A stretch of 64,000 nt of DNA. It comes from Pectobacterium aroidearum. GTDB lineage: Bacteria; Pseudomonadota; Gammaproteobacteria; Enterobacterales; Enterobacteriaceae. Both the position numbers and the translations under genes were made by a program. Under the pieces are notes generated by a model. The model saw only the letters and a program-made list of their open reading frames with translations. It did no database searches and was not told where the DNA came from. Of this stretch, positions 28,459 to 38,463 are shown piece after piece (position 1 is the first letter of the stretch; each line of letters opens with the position of its first letter). The stretch lies in contig NZ_CP065044.1 in assembly GCF_015689195.1 (NCBI RefSeq), positions 2,542,001-2,606,000 on the forward strand. The letters run 5' to 3'.

Positions 28459-29157
28459 TCAAATCGCGACCAGTCCCCGTACGCCGTCCTGTTCCATCGT
28501 TTCACCTCGCCCACGCTGTATAATTTCCCCGCGTGACATCACCAGATAGCTATCGGCAAGCTCGGCGGCGAAGTCGTAAAACTGCTCAACCAGCAGAATC
28601 GCCATATCGCCACGCTGCGCCAGTTGGCGAATCACCGCGCCAATCTCTTTGATCACCGACGGCTGTATGCCTTCTGTCGGTTCATCCAGAATCAGCAACT
28701 GTGGTTTACAGGCCAGCGCCCGCCCGATCGCCAACTGTTGCTGTTGCCCACCGGACAAATCGCCGCCACGTCGCTGCTTCATTTCGTCCAGCACCGGGAA
28801 AAACTGATAGATCTCATCCGGCACTTGCCTCGCCTGTTTGCCTGGAAAGCGCGACAGCCCCATTAGTAGATTTTCTTCTACCGTCAGGCGAGGAAAAATC
28901 TCTCGTCCCTGTGGCACATAGGCAATTCCAGACTGCACTCGCTGATAGGGCTTGCGCGTATTGATCGCTTCTCCCTGCCAGCGAATCGTGCCAGACTTCG
29001 CCGGAATCAGCCCCATCAAACATTTCAGCAGCGTGGTTTTCCCCACGCCATTGCGCCCTAACAGGCAGGTAATTTCGCCGGGATTTACCTCAAAAGATAA
29101 GCCGCGCAGAATGTGACTACCGCCATAATATTGATTCAGTTCTGAAATCTCTAACAT
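28459..29157 (-). CDS. urtE: Urea ABC transporter ATP-binding protein UrtE
   Basis: The 232-aa ATPase is LivF-like with Walker A GRNGVGKTT, signature LSGGQQQQLAIGRAL, Walker B LLILDEPTEGIQPS and switch His replaced by Gln (LLVEQFYDFA), as usual in LivF/UrtE proteins. The frame is open upstream, but MLEISELNQYYGG at 29157 is the natural start, 1 nt after the urtD stop. Last gene of the urea operon. Confidence 0.9.
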   Translation of the reverse strand: MLEISELNQYYGGSHILRGLSFEVNPGEITCLLGRNGVGKTTLLKCLMGLIPAKSGTIRWQGEAINTRKPYQRVQSGIAYVPQGREIFPRLTVEENLLMGLSRFPGKQARQVPDEIYQFFPVLDEMKQRRGGDLSGGQQQQLAIGRALACKPQLLILDEPTEGIQPSVIKEIGAVIRQLAQRGDMAILLVEQFYDFAAELADSYLVMSRGEIIQRGRGETMEQDGVRGLVAI

Positions 29158-29158
29158 C

Positions 29159-29995
29159 TTAGCGCCCCAGATAAACGTCAATGACCTGCTCGTTCGCCTG
29201 CACCTCGCGCAGCGAGCCTTCCGCCAGCACCTGTCCCTGATGCAACACCGTAACGTGGTCAGCAATGCTCTCGACAAAACCCATATCGTGTTCCACTACC
29301 ATCAGCGAGTGTTTGCCTGCCAGGCTGCGGAACAGCTCGGCGGTATAGGCGGTTTCTGCGTCAGTCATCCCGGCTGCGGGTTCATCGAGCAACAGCAGAT
29401 GCGGTTCCTGAACCAACAGCATGCCGATCTCCAGAAACTGTTTTTGCCCGTGCGACAACAGCCCCGCAGGCCGCTGCCGTTCGTGGCCGAGCCGCAACAG
29501 CGTCAGCGTCTCGTCAATCCGGTCACGTTGTTCGCCGTTCAGCCTGGCACGCAGGCTTGCCCACACCGATTTATCCGTTTTCAATGCGATTTCGAGGTTT
29601 TCGAACACCGTCAGCGCTTCAAACACCGTCGGTTTTTGGAATTTCCGCCCTATTCCCGCACGGGCAATGTCCACTGGCGATAGTGTCGTCAGGTCAGTGA
29701 ACTGATCGTAAAACACCTTACCGCTATCCGGGCGCGTTTTACCGGTAATGACATCCATCAGCGTGGTTTTCCCCGCGCCGTTAGGACCGATGATGCAACG
29801 CAACTCCCCCACACCAATCTGCAACGAGAGATCGGTCAGCGCCCGGAAACCGTCAAAACTCACATTAATCTTGTCGAGTTGCAGTACCGGGTCGGTCTGG
29901 TGCCGATGGCGATCTGACGGGTGTCGCTGAGCAAATTGGGTCTGTGAAGCAACCGACGGTGCCGCCACTGAGGATACAGATACAGGCTCAGTCAT
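29159..29995 (-). CDS. urtD: Urea ABC transporter ATP-binding protein UrtD
   Basis: The 278-aa LivG-like ATPase has an N-terminal extension of about 35 residues, then Walker A GPNGAGKTT, the GRKFQKPTVFEALTVFENL Q-loop region, LSHGQKQFLEIGMLL as signature and LLLLDEPAAGMTDAE as Walker B. It overlaps the end of urtC by 8 nt, indicating translational coupling. Confidence 0.9.
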   Translation of the reverse strand: MTEPVSVSSVAAPSVASQTQFAQRHPSDRHRHQTDPVLQLDKINVSFDGFRALTDLSLQIGVGELRCIIGPNGAGKTTLMDVITGKTRPDSGKVFYDQFTDLTTLSPVDIARAGIGRKFQKPTVFEALTVFENLEIALKTDKSVWASLRARLNGEQRDRIDETLTLLRLGHERQRPAGLLSHGQKQFLEIGMLLVQEPHLLLLDEPAAGMTDAETAYTAELFRSLAGKHSLMVVEHDMGFVESIADHVTVLHQGQVLAEGSLREVQANEQVIDVYLGR

Positions 29996-31064
29996 GTTTC
30001 TTCCTCCTCAACAATCCAATCACCCCACGCGGTAAAAATAGCGTGACGAGAATAAACATCAGTCCTAGAAAGAACAGCCAGTACTCAGGAAAGGCCACGG
30101 TAAACCAGCTTTTCGCCCCGTTGACGATACCCGCACCGAGCAGCGGTCCGATCAGCGTCCCACGTCCACCCAGCGCCACCCAAATGGCGGCTTCGATAGA
30201 ATTGGTTGGCGACATTTCGCTGGGATTGATGATACCGACCTGTGGTACGTACAGCGCCCCCGCCAGCCCGCACAACACGGCGGAAAGCGTCCAGACAAAC
30301 AGCTTGAAGCCTTTCGGATCGTAACCGCAGAACATCAGCCGGTTTTCCGCATCGCGCACCGCCGTCAGCACACGGCCAAATTTACTGCGCGCCAGCGCAA
30401 ATCCCACCAGCAGGCTGGCAATCAACAACAATACGGTGGCGACAAACAGCCCAATGCGCGTACCCGTGGCCGTAATGGGGAATCCCAGCAGCGTAGTAAA
30501 ACCGGTAAATCCGTTATTGCCACCAAAGCCGGTTTCGTTACGGAAGAACAGCAGCATGCCAGCGTAGGTCAACGCCTGTGTCATGATTGAGAAATACACG
30601 CCCTTGATTTTGGAGCGGAATGCGAACCAGCCGAACACAAACGCCAGCACACCCGGCACCAGCACGATCAGGCACAGCGCCCAGGCGAAATACTGGGTTC
30701 CTGCCCAAAACCACGGCAGTTCCGTCCACGACAGAAAGGACATAAACGCAGGCATGCCCTCACCAGCAGCCTGCCGCATTAGGTACATGCCCATCGCGTA
30801 GCCTCCCAGCGTGAAAAACAGACCATGACCGAGCGATAACAGCCCAGCATAGCCCCACACCAGATCCAGCGCGACGGCAACAATCGCGTAGCACAGAATT
30901 TTACCGATCAACGTCAGCGTATAGGTGGAGATCGCCAGCGGGTTCTCTGCGGGCAGCAGCGCGAGAAATGGCAGGATTAGCAAGGCCAGCAACATCGTTG
31001 AACCGAGGCCAAGCACGATCCGCGGCGCGCGCTGCGTCAGGGTTAGTGTTATGGGTTGCGTCAT
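29988..31064 (-). CDS. urtC: Urea ABC transporter permease UrtC
   Basis: The 358-aa LivM-like inner-membrane protein has about eight to ten hydrophobic segments and the family block GRVLTAVRDAENRLMFCGYD followed by LCGLAGALYVPQVGIINPSEM. Its ATG shares one base with the urtB stop (TGATG). With UrtB it forms the membrane channel for high-affinity urea uptake. Confidence 0.92.
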   Translation of the reverse strand: MTQPITLTLTQRAPRIVLGLGSTMLLALLILPFLALLPAENPLAISTYTLTLIGKILCYAIVAVALDLVWGYAGLLSLGHGLFFTLGGYAMGMYLMRQAAGEGMPAFMSFLSWTELPWFWAGTQYFAWALCLIVLVPGVLAFVFGWFAFRSKIKGVYFSIMTQALTYAGMLLFFRNETGFGGNNGFTGFTTLLGFPITATGTRIGLFVATVLLLIASLLVGFALARSKFGRVLTAVRDAENRLMFCGYDPKGFKLFVWTLSAVLCGLAGALYVPQVGIINPSEMSPTNSIEAAIWVALGGRGTLIGPLLGAGIVNGAKSWFTVAFPEYWLFFLGLMFILVTLFLPRGVIGLLRRKKHD

Positions 31065-32653
31065 CAGTCAATCACCCGTCCTTTGAATGCAAACAACCCC
31101 TGTGGCCGTTTCTGAATAAACAGCACGATCAGGACCAGAATGACGATTTTTCCCAGCACTGCACCAATCTGCGGTTCCAGTACCTTATTAAGAATGCCGA
31201 GGCTGAACGCGGCCACCACCGTTCCCGCAAGCTGCCCGACGCCACCCAACACGACGACGAGGAAGGAATCAATGATGTAACCTTGTCCCAATTCCGGCCC
31301 GACGTTGCCCAATTGCGACAGCGCCACACCGCCAAGACCTGCGATGCCCGAACCAAGACCAAAAGCCAGCATATCAACGCGTCCAGTCGGCACACCGCAG
31401 CAGTCCGCCATCGCCCGGTTTTGCGTCACCGCCCGCACATTCATGCCAAGGCGGGTTTTATTGAGTAGGATCCAGGTGAGCAGCAGCACGCCGAGGACAA
31501 ACAGGATGACTGCGATACGGTTATACGGCAGCACCAGATTCGGCAATACTCGCAACCCGCCAGACAGCCACGCGGGGTTCGCCACTTCCAGGTTCTGCGT
31601 CCCGAACAGCATCCGCACCAGTTGTATCAGCATCAGGCTAATCCCCCAGGTCGCCAGCAGCGTTTCCAGTGGTCGGCCATAAAGATGACGAATCACCGTG
31701 CGCTCCAGCGCCATCCCGACGCCAGCGGTAATGAAAAAAGCGACAGGCAGCGCCAGCAGCGGGTAATACGCCAACCAGCCAGGCGCAAACTGTTGACACA
31801 GCGACTGCACCAGCCAGGTTGCGTATGCTCCCAGCATCAGCATTTCACCGTGCGCCATGTTGATGACGCCCAGCAGCCCGTAGGTGATTGCCAGCCCCAG
31901 CGCCGCCAGCAGTAAAATAGAGCCGAGCGACAGGCCGGTAAACGCCTGCCCCAGCAGATCGCCGACGATCAAACTTTGTTTAATCTGATCCAGGCTCGCC
32001 TGCGCCGCCGCACGTACGCCGGTATCTGATTCATTTTGTGCCTGCGTCAACGGCTGTAACAGCGCCTGCATTTGCGGATCGCCGGTTTGTCCTAAGCGTT
32101 TGACCGCGTCAAGTCGCACCAGCGGATTGGCATCACTTAACTGCCGGGTCGCAATGGCGATATTCAGCGCATCGTGAACCTGTGCGTCTTTTTCTACCTC
32201 AAGGCGCTGCATCAACAGCGGCAGTTGCTCTGCACTGCTCTCGCTCTGCAACTGCCGAACGGCATTCAGGCGAGTAGCGACATCGTCGCTGACAAGCTGA
32301 TGTGAGGCCAGCGCGGTGGCAACCAGCACGCGCAGGCGGTTATTCATAAAGAGTTTTTTCGTCGCGCCAACCGGTTCCGCGTTCCCTTCCAGCGGCGTTA
32401 ACCTACCCTGCATATCCCTAAACGGCTGCTGATTCTGATCGAGTACCACCGATTCATTACGCAACGCCTGTAACAGCGGCAAACGCGCCGGTTCCGGCGC
32501 TGCGGCCCATTGCTGCAACAGTTCGGCCTGCTGCGTGCGGCTGGCGGCGGCGAAATCGGCCGCAGGCCCAGCTTGTGCCAGCCAGGGAAGCATCAGACAC
32601 AGCGACAGCACAAACGTAGATAATTGACGATTAATCATCGCAATGTCCGCCAT
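31064..32653 (-). CDS. urtB: Urea ABC transporter permease UrtB
   Basis: The 529-aa protein has a signal-like N-terminus (LSLCLMLPWLAQAGPA) and about 200 residues of HEAT-like helical repeats (RLNAVRQLQ and LVRLDAVKRLGQTGD). A LivH-type permease domain follows from about residue 235, with ITYGLLGVINMAHGEMLMLGAY. The extended periplasmic domain is a known feature of proteobacterial UrtB. The start M may instead be the internal MINRQLS five residues later. A stable hairpin separates it from urtA. Confidence 0.9.
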   Translation of the reverse strand: MADIAMINRQLSTFVLSLCLMLPWLAQAGPAADFAAASRTQQAELLQQWAAAPEPARLPLLQALRNESVVLDQNQQPFRDMQGRLTPLEGNAEPVGATKKLFMNNRLRVLVATALASHQLVSDDVATRLNAVRQLQSESSAEQLPLLMQRLEVEKDAQVHDALNIAIATRQLSDANPLVRLDAVKRLGQTGDPQMQALLQPLTQAQNESDTGVRAAAQASLDQIKQSLIVGDLLGQAFTGLSLGSILLLAALGLAITYGLLGVINMAHGEMLMLGAYATWLVQSLCQQFAPGWLAYYPLLALPVAFFITAGVGMALERTVIRHLYGRPLETLLATWGISLMLIQLVRMLFGTQNLEVANPAWLSGGLRVLPNLVLPYNRIAVILFVLGVLLLTWILLNKTRLGMNVRAVTQNRAMADCCGVPTGRVDMLAFGLGSGIAGLGGVALSQLGNVGPELGQGYIIDSFLVVVLGGVGQLAGTVVAAFSLGILNKVLEPQIGAVLGKIVILVLIVLFIQKRPQGLFAFKGRVID

Positions 32654-32667
32654 ATAAGAGGAATTAT

Positions 32668-32691
32668 CCCCGTCCTACATGCTGGACGGGG
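32668..32691 (-). other. Intercistronic hairpin between urtA and urtB
   Basis: CCCCGTCC and GGACGGGG form a perfect 8-bp GC-rich stem with an 8-nt loop in the 54-nt gap. Such hairpins after a binding-protein gene protect the upstream message and reduce read-through, giving more binding protein than permease. Confidence 0.7.
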
Positions 32692-32707
32692 CGTGTAGGA
32701 ACGATGC

Positions 32708-33976
32708 TTACTGTGCGGCTTTGATTGGATTATCGGGTTTCTTATCATTGCCAGCGATGTACGGGCTCCACGGCTGCGCACGGACCGGTTTATCCGTTTG
32801 CCAGACCACGTTGAACTGGCCGTTTTCCTCAATCTCGCCAATCATCACTGGCTTGTGCAGATGGTGGTTGGTCTTGTCCATCGTCAGCGTAAAGCCATCT
32901 GGCGCGGCAAAGGTTTGGCCAGCCATCGCGGCGCGGACTTTATCCACGTCCGTGGTACCTGCTTTCTCTACCGCCTGCGCCCACATATGAATGCCCACAT
33001 AGGTCGCTTCCATCGGATCGTTAGTCACCACCGTGCTGGCGTTCGGCAGGTTTTTCGCTTTGGCATAGGCTTTGTAGGCTTCTACGAAGTCGGCGTTGGT
33101 TGGGTTATCTACCGATTCAAAGTAGTTCCATGCCGCTAAATGACCGACCAGCGGTTTAGTGTCGATGCCACGCAGTTCCTCTTCACCGACCGAGAATGCA
33201 ACAACGGGGACATCGGTCGCTTTGATTCCCTGATTCGCCAGCTCTTTATAGAACGGCACGTTGGAATCACCGTTGATGGTGGATACGACGGCGGTCTTGC
33301 CACCCGTCGAGAATTTCTTAATATTGGACACGATGGTCTGGTAATCGCTGTGACCAAACGGTGTATAGACTTCCTCAATATCTTTGTCCTGAACGCCTTT
33401 GGAATGCAGGAAGGCGCGCAAAATCTTATTGGTGGTACGCGGATACACATAGTCCGTGCCCAGCAGGAAGAAGCGCTTCGCCGCCCCGCCGTCTTCGCTC
33501 ATCAGGTATTCCACCGCAGGGATCGCCTGCTGATTCGGTGCCGCGCCGGTGTAGAACACATTTGGCGACATTTCTTCGCCTTCATACTGCACCGGATAGA
33601 ACAGCAACCCGTTTAGTTCCTCAAATACTGGCAGAACCGATTTACGCGACACAGATGTCCAGCAGCCGAACACCACCGCTGCTTTATCCTGCGTCAGCAA
33701 TTGGCGTGCTTTCTCGGCAAACAGCGGCCAGTTCGAGGCGGGGTCGACCACCACCGGTTCCAGTTTTTTACCCAACACGCCGCCTTTGGCATTGATTTCA
33801 TCAATGGTCATCAGCGCGACATCCTTCAGTGGCGTTTCTGAAATCGCCATCGTGCCGGACAGCGAATGCATAATGCCGACTTTGATGGTGTCTGCCGCCT
33901 GCACGCTCCAGGTCAACCCCATGCCAACCACCGTCGCAGAAAGCGCAAAAACTTTTAGCAATGAACGTCTTTTCAT
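32708..33976 (-). CDS. urtA: Urea ABC transporter substrate-binding protein UrtA
   Basis: The 422-aa periplasmic protein has an Arg-rich signal peptide ending WSVQA. It shows the UrtA-type pattern IKVGIMHSLSGTMAISE, then ASNWPLFAEKARQLL and FGCWTSVSRKSVLPVFEE. The nearby urea carboxylase and allophanate hydrolase support urea as ligand rather than short amides. Its ATG overlaps the stop of the gntR gene (ATGA), so the two are translationally coupled. Confidence 0.92.
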   Translation of the reverse strand: MKRRSLLKVFALSATVVGMGLTWSVQAADTIKVGIMHSLSGTMAISETPLKDVALMTIDEINAKGGVLGKKLEPVVVDPASNWPLFAEKARQLLTQDKAAVVFGCWTSVSRKSVLPVFEELNGLLFYPVQYEGEEMSPNVFYTGAAPNQQAIPAVEYLMSEDGGAAKRFFLLGTDYVYPRTTNKILRAFLHSKGVQDKDIEEVYTPFGHSDYQTIVSNIKKFSTGGKTAVVSTINGDSNVPFYKELANQGIKATDVPVVAFSVGEEELRGIDTKPLVGHLAAWNYFESVDNPTNADFVEAYKAYAKAKNLPNASTVVTNDPMEATYVGIHMWAQAVEKAGTTDVDKVRAAMAGQTFAAPDGFTLTMDKTNHHLHKPVMIGEIEENGQFNVVWQTDKPVRAQPWSPYIAGNDKKPDNPIKAAQ

Positions 33977-34776
33977 TTATTAGCCCTTAAGTCGTGTTGA
34001 GTGAGAATGGAATCGTGTGATGCGTCAGGTGGAACCACTTCCGTTGAAACGGATTGCGTTGGAGCCGATTGCGTTGAAACCGATTGAGGCCGCGCCTGCT
34101 GTAACATGTGTAAGGTAATTTTCCTCACCTCGGCCTTACTGACGGCAATGTGGTCGGTCAGAATGCGCTGCGCCTCCTCAGTGTGCTGTTGCAATATCGC
34201 CAGCAGGATGCGGGCATGTTCTTTATAGGTCGCGTCGATACGATCCTCACGGGTGAAATCAAGACGACGAATAATGCGGATTTTCTCCGTCAGCTCACCG
34301 TGAACTCGCGCCATTTCGCTGTTGCCCGCCGCCGTCACCAGCCCCCGGTGAAATCCTTCGTCGTAGCGGGAGACGGTCTTGCCGTCATCCAGACGCGGTT
34401 CCTCAATCCAGAAGCGTTTCAGGTCAGCCAATAGCTCGGTGCAGCGCCCCGGCGGCATCCCACACAGTCGCCGAATGGCTTCCCGCTCCAGTACGATGCG
34501 GAAGTCATACAGTTCTTCAAAATAGGCGAAATCAAACGGACGAACCTGCCAGCCGCTGCGGAAATAGACTTCGACATAGCCTTCCCGCTCCAGCCAGAAC
34601 AGCGCCTGACGCACTGGTGTACGACTGACCGACATCCGCTCGGCAATTTCATTTTCACTAAAGCGATCGCCCGGCATCAGGTGAAAGTCGAAAATGTCGT
34701 TTTTCAGCGTTTGATAGACCCGCTCCGCTAGCGCTTCCGGGCGATCTTTGCTGCTCTTTTGTGTGCCTGCTCGCAT
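33973..34776 (-). CDS. GntR-family (FadR/FCD type) regulator of urea use
   Basis: The 267-aa protein has a winged helix-turn-helix at about 15-80 (AERVYQTLKNDIFDF, then SENEIAERMSVSRTPVRQAL) and an all-helical FCD effector domain (about 90-230). The C-terminal tail carries short internal repeats (QSVST, QSAPT, QSVST), reflected in the DNA near 34035-34090. It is unusual in lying inside the operon it probably controls, between the carboxylase and urtA genes. A GntR-style palindrome lies before the first gene, at 40274. Confidence 0.85.
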   Translation of the reverse strand: MRAGTQKSSKDRPEALAERVYQTLKNDIFDFHLMPGDRFSENEIAERMSVSRTPVRQALFWLEREGYVEVYFRSGWQVRPFDFAYFEELYDFRIVLEREAIRRLCGMPPGRCTELLADLKRFWIEEPRLDDGKTVSRYDEGFHRGLVTAAGNSEMARVHGELTEKIRIIRRLDFTREDRIDATYKEHARILLAILQQHTEEAQRILTDHIAVSKAEVRKITLHMLQQARPQSVSTQSAPTQSVSTEVVPPDASHDSILTQHDLRANK

Positions 34777-34848
34777 CGTTTTCTCTGCCTCGTCGTTATT
34801 TCCGTTCGTCCGTTGGTTCAGGCGCGTCCCTTTATTGCTGCCTGTCTT

Positions 34849-37800
34849 TTACTCCAGCCATAGCAACGCATCGCCGGGGCTGACCGGTCGACCCGGCTGG
34901 CAGCCGATGCGTTTCACCCGACCAGACTGCGGCGCGCTAATCGTCAGTTCCATCTTCATGGCTTCGACGATAATCAGTGGCTGTCCGGCTTCGATGGCAT
35001 CCCCTACGTTCACCAGCACTTTCCAGATGTTGCCGTTCATGTCCGCACTCACCTGAAACGCGCTCTCGTCGTTCTCCACAGGCGCGGTAGAAACGATTTC
35101 CTGCGGCGTACTCTCATCCTCCTGCTGCCACAGCGCGACTTCTGTTTCAAACGCCGTGGCCTGACGCTGACGGAAAGCGGCAATGTCGTCGGCCTGATCC
35201 GTCAGGAAACGTGAGTGCTCAGCAAAATCAAACTCGGCTTCTTCGATGCGAATCGCGGCGCGTCCTTCACGGAAGTCATCACGCAGCGCCGTCAGTTCGG
35301 CTTCGCTGACCGGATAAAACCGCACCTGATCGAAGAAACGCAGCAGCCAGGGTTCACCCGTAATGAACTGATCGTTTTTGAGGAATTTGTTCCAGATAGG
35401 CAGCGTGCGCCCCACCAGTTGATAGCCGCCCGGCGAATCCATGCCATAGATGCACATGTACATGCCGCCGATGCCGACCGTGCCTTCGGCGGTAAAGGTG
35501 CGTGCCGGACTGTATTTGGAACTCAATAAGCGGTGACGCGGATCGACTGGCACCGCACAGGGCGCGCCGAGATAAACGTCACCCAGCCCCAGAATCAGGT
35601 AGCTGGCATCAAAAATGATGTCGCGCACGTCATCACGGCTCGCCAAGCCATTAATGCGTTGAATAAAATCGACATTATTCGGCAGCCAGGGCGCGCTGGC
35701 GCGTACGGTTTCACGGTAACGTTCCACCGCGCCGAGCGTGGCGCTGTCTTCAAACGCCATCGGCAAATGGACGATACGCGACGGCACTGTCATCTGGCTG
35801 ACGTCGCCCAGTTGGCTTTCCAGATGCAGCAATACGTCCAGCAGCGCACGTTGACGGAGAACCCGACTGTCGTAACGCACCTGTAGCGAACGCACGCCGG
35901 GCGACAGTTCTTCGATCCCCGCGGTCTCTGAAGCGCGGATCGCCGCCATTAACAGATGAACGCGCAGCCGCAGTGCCAGATCCAGCACGTTCTCACCGTA
36001 TTCAATCAGGATGTAGTTATCCCCTGCCTGACGATACGCGGCGGCTGGCATAGTCGCGGTGGCCGGTACCGCAGCCAGCACGGTTGCAGAACCGTGTTCT
36101 GTCGTCGCCAGCGAGGGGACGTCAAACGCAGGTGCATGAGCGGCTGCCAGCGTGGAAACGCAGTCAGACTGCGCTTGTTCCAATGCCAGTGCTTCATCCG
36201 CGCTGATGGGATGGAAACGAATACGATCGCCGGGCTTAACTTGACCGACTTTCCACAGTTCCGCTTTGGCAATCGTCACCGGACAGACAAATCCACCCAG
36301 ACTCGGCCCGTCACGCGTGAGGATCACCGGGAAATCACCCGTAAAATTCACTGCGCCGATGGCGTATTCACAGTCGTGAACGTTGGAAGGATGCAGACCC
36401 GCCTCGCCGCCGTTCGCCCGCGTCCAGGTAGGTTTTGGCCCGACCAGACGCACGCCCAGTCGGTTTGAGTTGTAGTGCACCTGCCATTCTGCCGCGAAAA
36501 ACTCATCAATTGCCGCGTGGGTAAAGAAATCCGGCGCGCCGTGCGGGCCATAGAGCACACCAATACGCCACTCATCGCCGTATTGCGGAATCAGCGCCAC
36601 GTCCACGGCCTGCGGCGCGCTTACGGGCGCGGGTGTGGTGCAAGCGGGTAAATGGGGTTGAGAAATCGCCAGCATATCCGCTACGCGCAGCGTTCTTCCG
36701 GCATGGCCGCCAAATTCCCCGAGCGCGAACGTCGAACGGCTACCGAGATACTGCGGCACATCGATGCCGTTACGCACCGCCAGATAGGTGCGACAGCCAG
36801 ACTGTGCACGCCCCAGCGTCAGCGTTTGCCCAGCGGTTACCGTCACAGGCTGCCAATATGGCACCTTTTCACCATCCAACATCGCCGGGCAGTCAGCGCC
36901 CGTCAGTGCAATCACTGCCTCGCAGTGGAAGCGCAGCGTCGGCCCTTGTAACGTAAATTCCAGCCCTGCGGCGGCCTCATCGTTACCGACGATGCGATTC
37001 GCCAACCGAAACGCAAAATCGTCCATCGGGCCGGACGGCGGCACGCCGATATCCCAATAGCCAAGGCGTCCGGGATAGTCCTGCACGCTGCTCCAGGTAC
37101 CGGGTTGAATCACTTCAATCACCGAGGCAGACGGCGTAAAGCTGTCGAGCATCCGCGTCCACACGGTTCCATTGCGGAATGCGTCGGTAGCGACAATCTG
37201 GCGCAGGTAATCGAGGTTGGTGGCAATACCGTGCAAACGCGTAGCATTCAGCGCCTGCTGCATCTTCTCCAGCGCCAGTTCGCGATTTTCCGCATGAACG
37301 ATCAGCTTAGCGATCATCGGATCGTAATATGACGATACTTCGGTGCCGGTGCTTACCCAGCCGTCGACCCGCACACCGTCGGGAAACGCCACTTCGGTCA
37401 GCACGCCGGGGCTGGGCTGGAAGTTTTTCAGCGGATCTTCCGCATAAAGGCGGACTTCAATCGCGGCACCACGCGGTGCCTGCGTCAATGGCGTCCAGTC
37501 CAGCGCTTCATCCGCCGCAACACGCAGCATACATTCGACCAGATCCAGCCCGGTGACACACTCCGTCACCGGATGCTCCACCTGTAAACGGGTATTCACT
37601 TCGAGGAAAAAGAACGCATCGCGTTCGGCATCGTAGATATACTCCACCGTTCCCGCACTGCGATAGTTAACCAGCTCACCCAGCTTCACCGCCGAGGCCA
37701 GTAGCGCCGCGCGTGTAGCGTCCGGCAAGTGCGGTGCAGGCGTTTCTTCCACCACTTTCTGGTTGCGCCGCTGCAATGAGCAATCACGTTCGCCCAGCGC

Positions 37801-38463
37801 CACCACGCGACCTTTACCATCGCCAAAAATCTGTACTTCGACGTGACGCGCCCGATCGATACAGCGTTCGAGAAAGACGCCTGCATCGCTAAAGAATTGC
37901 TCGCCCAAACGGCGCACGCTCTCCCACGCGGCCTGTAACGCCACGGCATCCGCACAGCGAGTCAGGCCAATGCCGCCGCCCCCGGCGGTACTTTTCAGCA
38001 TCACCGGATAGCCGATGTCTTCGGCAGCGGACAGCGCATCCTCCAGCGAGGCCAGTAGCGGCGTTCCCGGCGTCATCGGTACCCCCGCCGCGGCCGCCAA
38101 TTCACGGGCGCGGTGCTTCAGACCGAATTCGCCAATTTGCTGGGCGGTTGGCCCGACAAACACAATGCCGGCTTTTTCACACGCAGCGGCAAACGGCAGG
38201 CTCTCTGACAGAAAACCGTACCCCGGCCAGACAGCCTCTGCCCCCGCCTGCTGTGCGGCGGCCAGTACCTTATCGATACACAAATAGCTGTCGCTGGCCT
38301 TCTCGCCGCCAATGGGTACGGCAATGTCTGCCTCTTTCACATGCTGTGCGTTTTTATCCGCATCGGAATAAATCGCTACGCTGGTTATCCCCAAACGCTT
38401 CAGCGTGCGTATGGCGCGGCAGGCAATTTCACCGCGGTTAGCGATCAGTACGGTCTTAAACAT
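34849..38463 (-). CDS. Urea carboxylase (biotin-dependent)
   Basis: The 1204-aa enzyme carboxylates urea to allophanate with ATP and bicarbonate. Domains in order: biotin carboxylase with ATP-grasp (about 1-445; AGGGGIGLTR and the EVNTRLQVEHPVTE signature), two carboxyltransferase halves of the KipA/KipI (AHS2 then AHS1) type (about 460-1080), and a C-terminal biotinyl domain with EAMKMEL, whose lysine carries biotin. ATG 38463 has AGGAGG 6 nt upstream, preferred over a start 7 codons earlier. It overlaps the allophanate hydrolase gene by 8 nt. Confidence 0.93.
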   Translation of the reverse strand: MFKTVLIANRGEIACRAIRTLKRLGITSVAIYSDADKNAQHVKEADIAVPIGGEKASDSYLCIDKVLAAAQQAGAEAVWPGYGFLSESLPFAAACEKAGIVFVGPTAQQIGEFGLKHRARELAAAAGVPMTPGTPLLASLEDALSAAEDIGYPVMLKSTAGGGGIGLTRCADAVALQAAWESVRRLGEQFFSDAGVFLERCIDRARHVEVQIFGDGKGRVVALGERDCSLQRRNQKVVEETPAPHLPDATRAALLASAVKLGELVNYRSAGTVEYIYDAERDAFFFLEVNTRLQVEHPVTECVTGLDLVECMLRVAADEALDWTPLTQAPRGAAIEVRLYAEDPLKNFQPSPGVLTEVAFPDGVRVDGWVSTGTEVSSYYDPMIAKLIVHAENRELALEKMQQALNATRLHGIATNLDYLRQIVATDAFRNGTVWTRMLDSFTPSASVIEVIQPGTWSSVQDYPGRLGYWDIGVPPSGPMDDFAFRLANRIVGNDEAAAGLEFTLQGPTLRFHCEAVIALTGADCPAMLDGEKVPYWQPVTVTAGQTLTLGRAQSGCRTYLAVRNGIDVPQYLGSRSTFALGEFGGHAGRTLRVADMLAISQPHLPACTTPAPVSAPQAVDVALIPQYGDEWRIGVLYGPHGAPDFFTHAAIDEFFAAEWQVHYNSNRLGVRLVGPKPTWTRANGGEAGLHPSNVHDCEYAIGAVNFTGDFPVILTRDGPSLGGFVCPVTIAKAELWKVGQVKPGDRIRFHPISADEALALEQAQSDCVSTLAAAHAPAFDVPSLATTEHGSATVLAAVPATATMPAAAYRQAGDNYILIEYGENVLDLALRLRVHLLMAAIRASETAGIEELSPGVRSLQVRYDSRVLRQRALLDVLLHLESQLGDVSQMTVPSRIVHLPMAFEDSATLGAVERYRETVRASAPWLPNNVDFIQRINGLASRDDVRDIIFDASYLILGLGDVYLGAPCAVPVDPRHRLLSSKYSPARTFTAEGTVGIGGMYMCIYGMDSPGGYQLVGRTLPIWNKFLKNDQFITGEPWLLRFFDQVRFYPVSEAELTALRDDFREGRAAIRIEEAEFDFAEHSRFLTDQADDIAAFRQRQATAFETEVALWQQEDESTPQEIVSTAPVENDESAFQVSADMNGNIWKVLVNVGDAIEAGQPLIIVEAMKMELTISAPQSGRVKRIGCQPGRPVSPGDALLWLE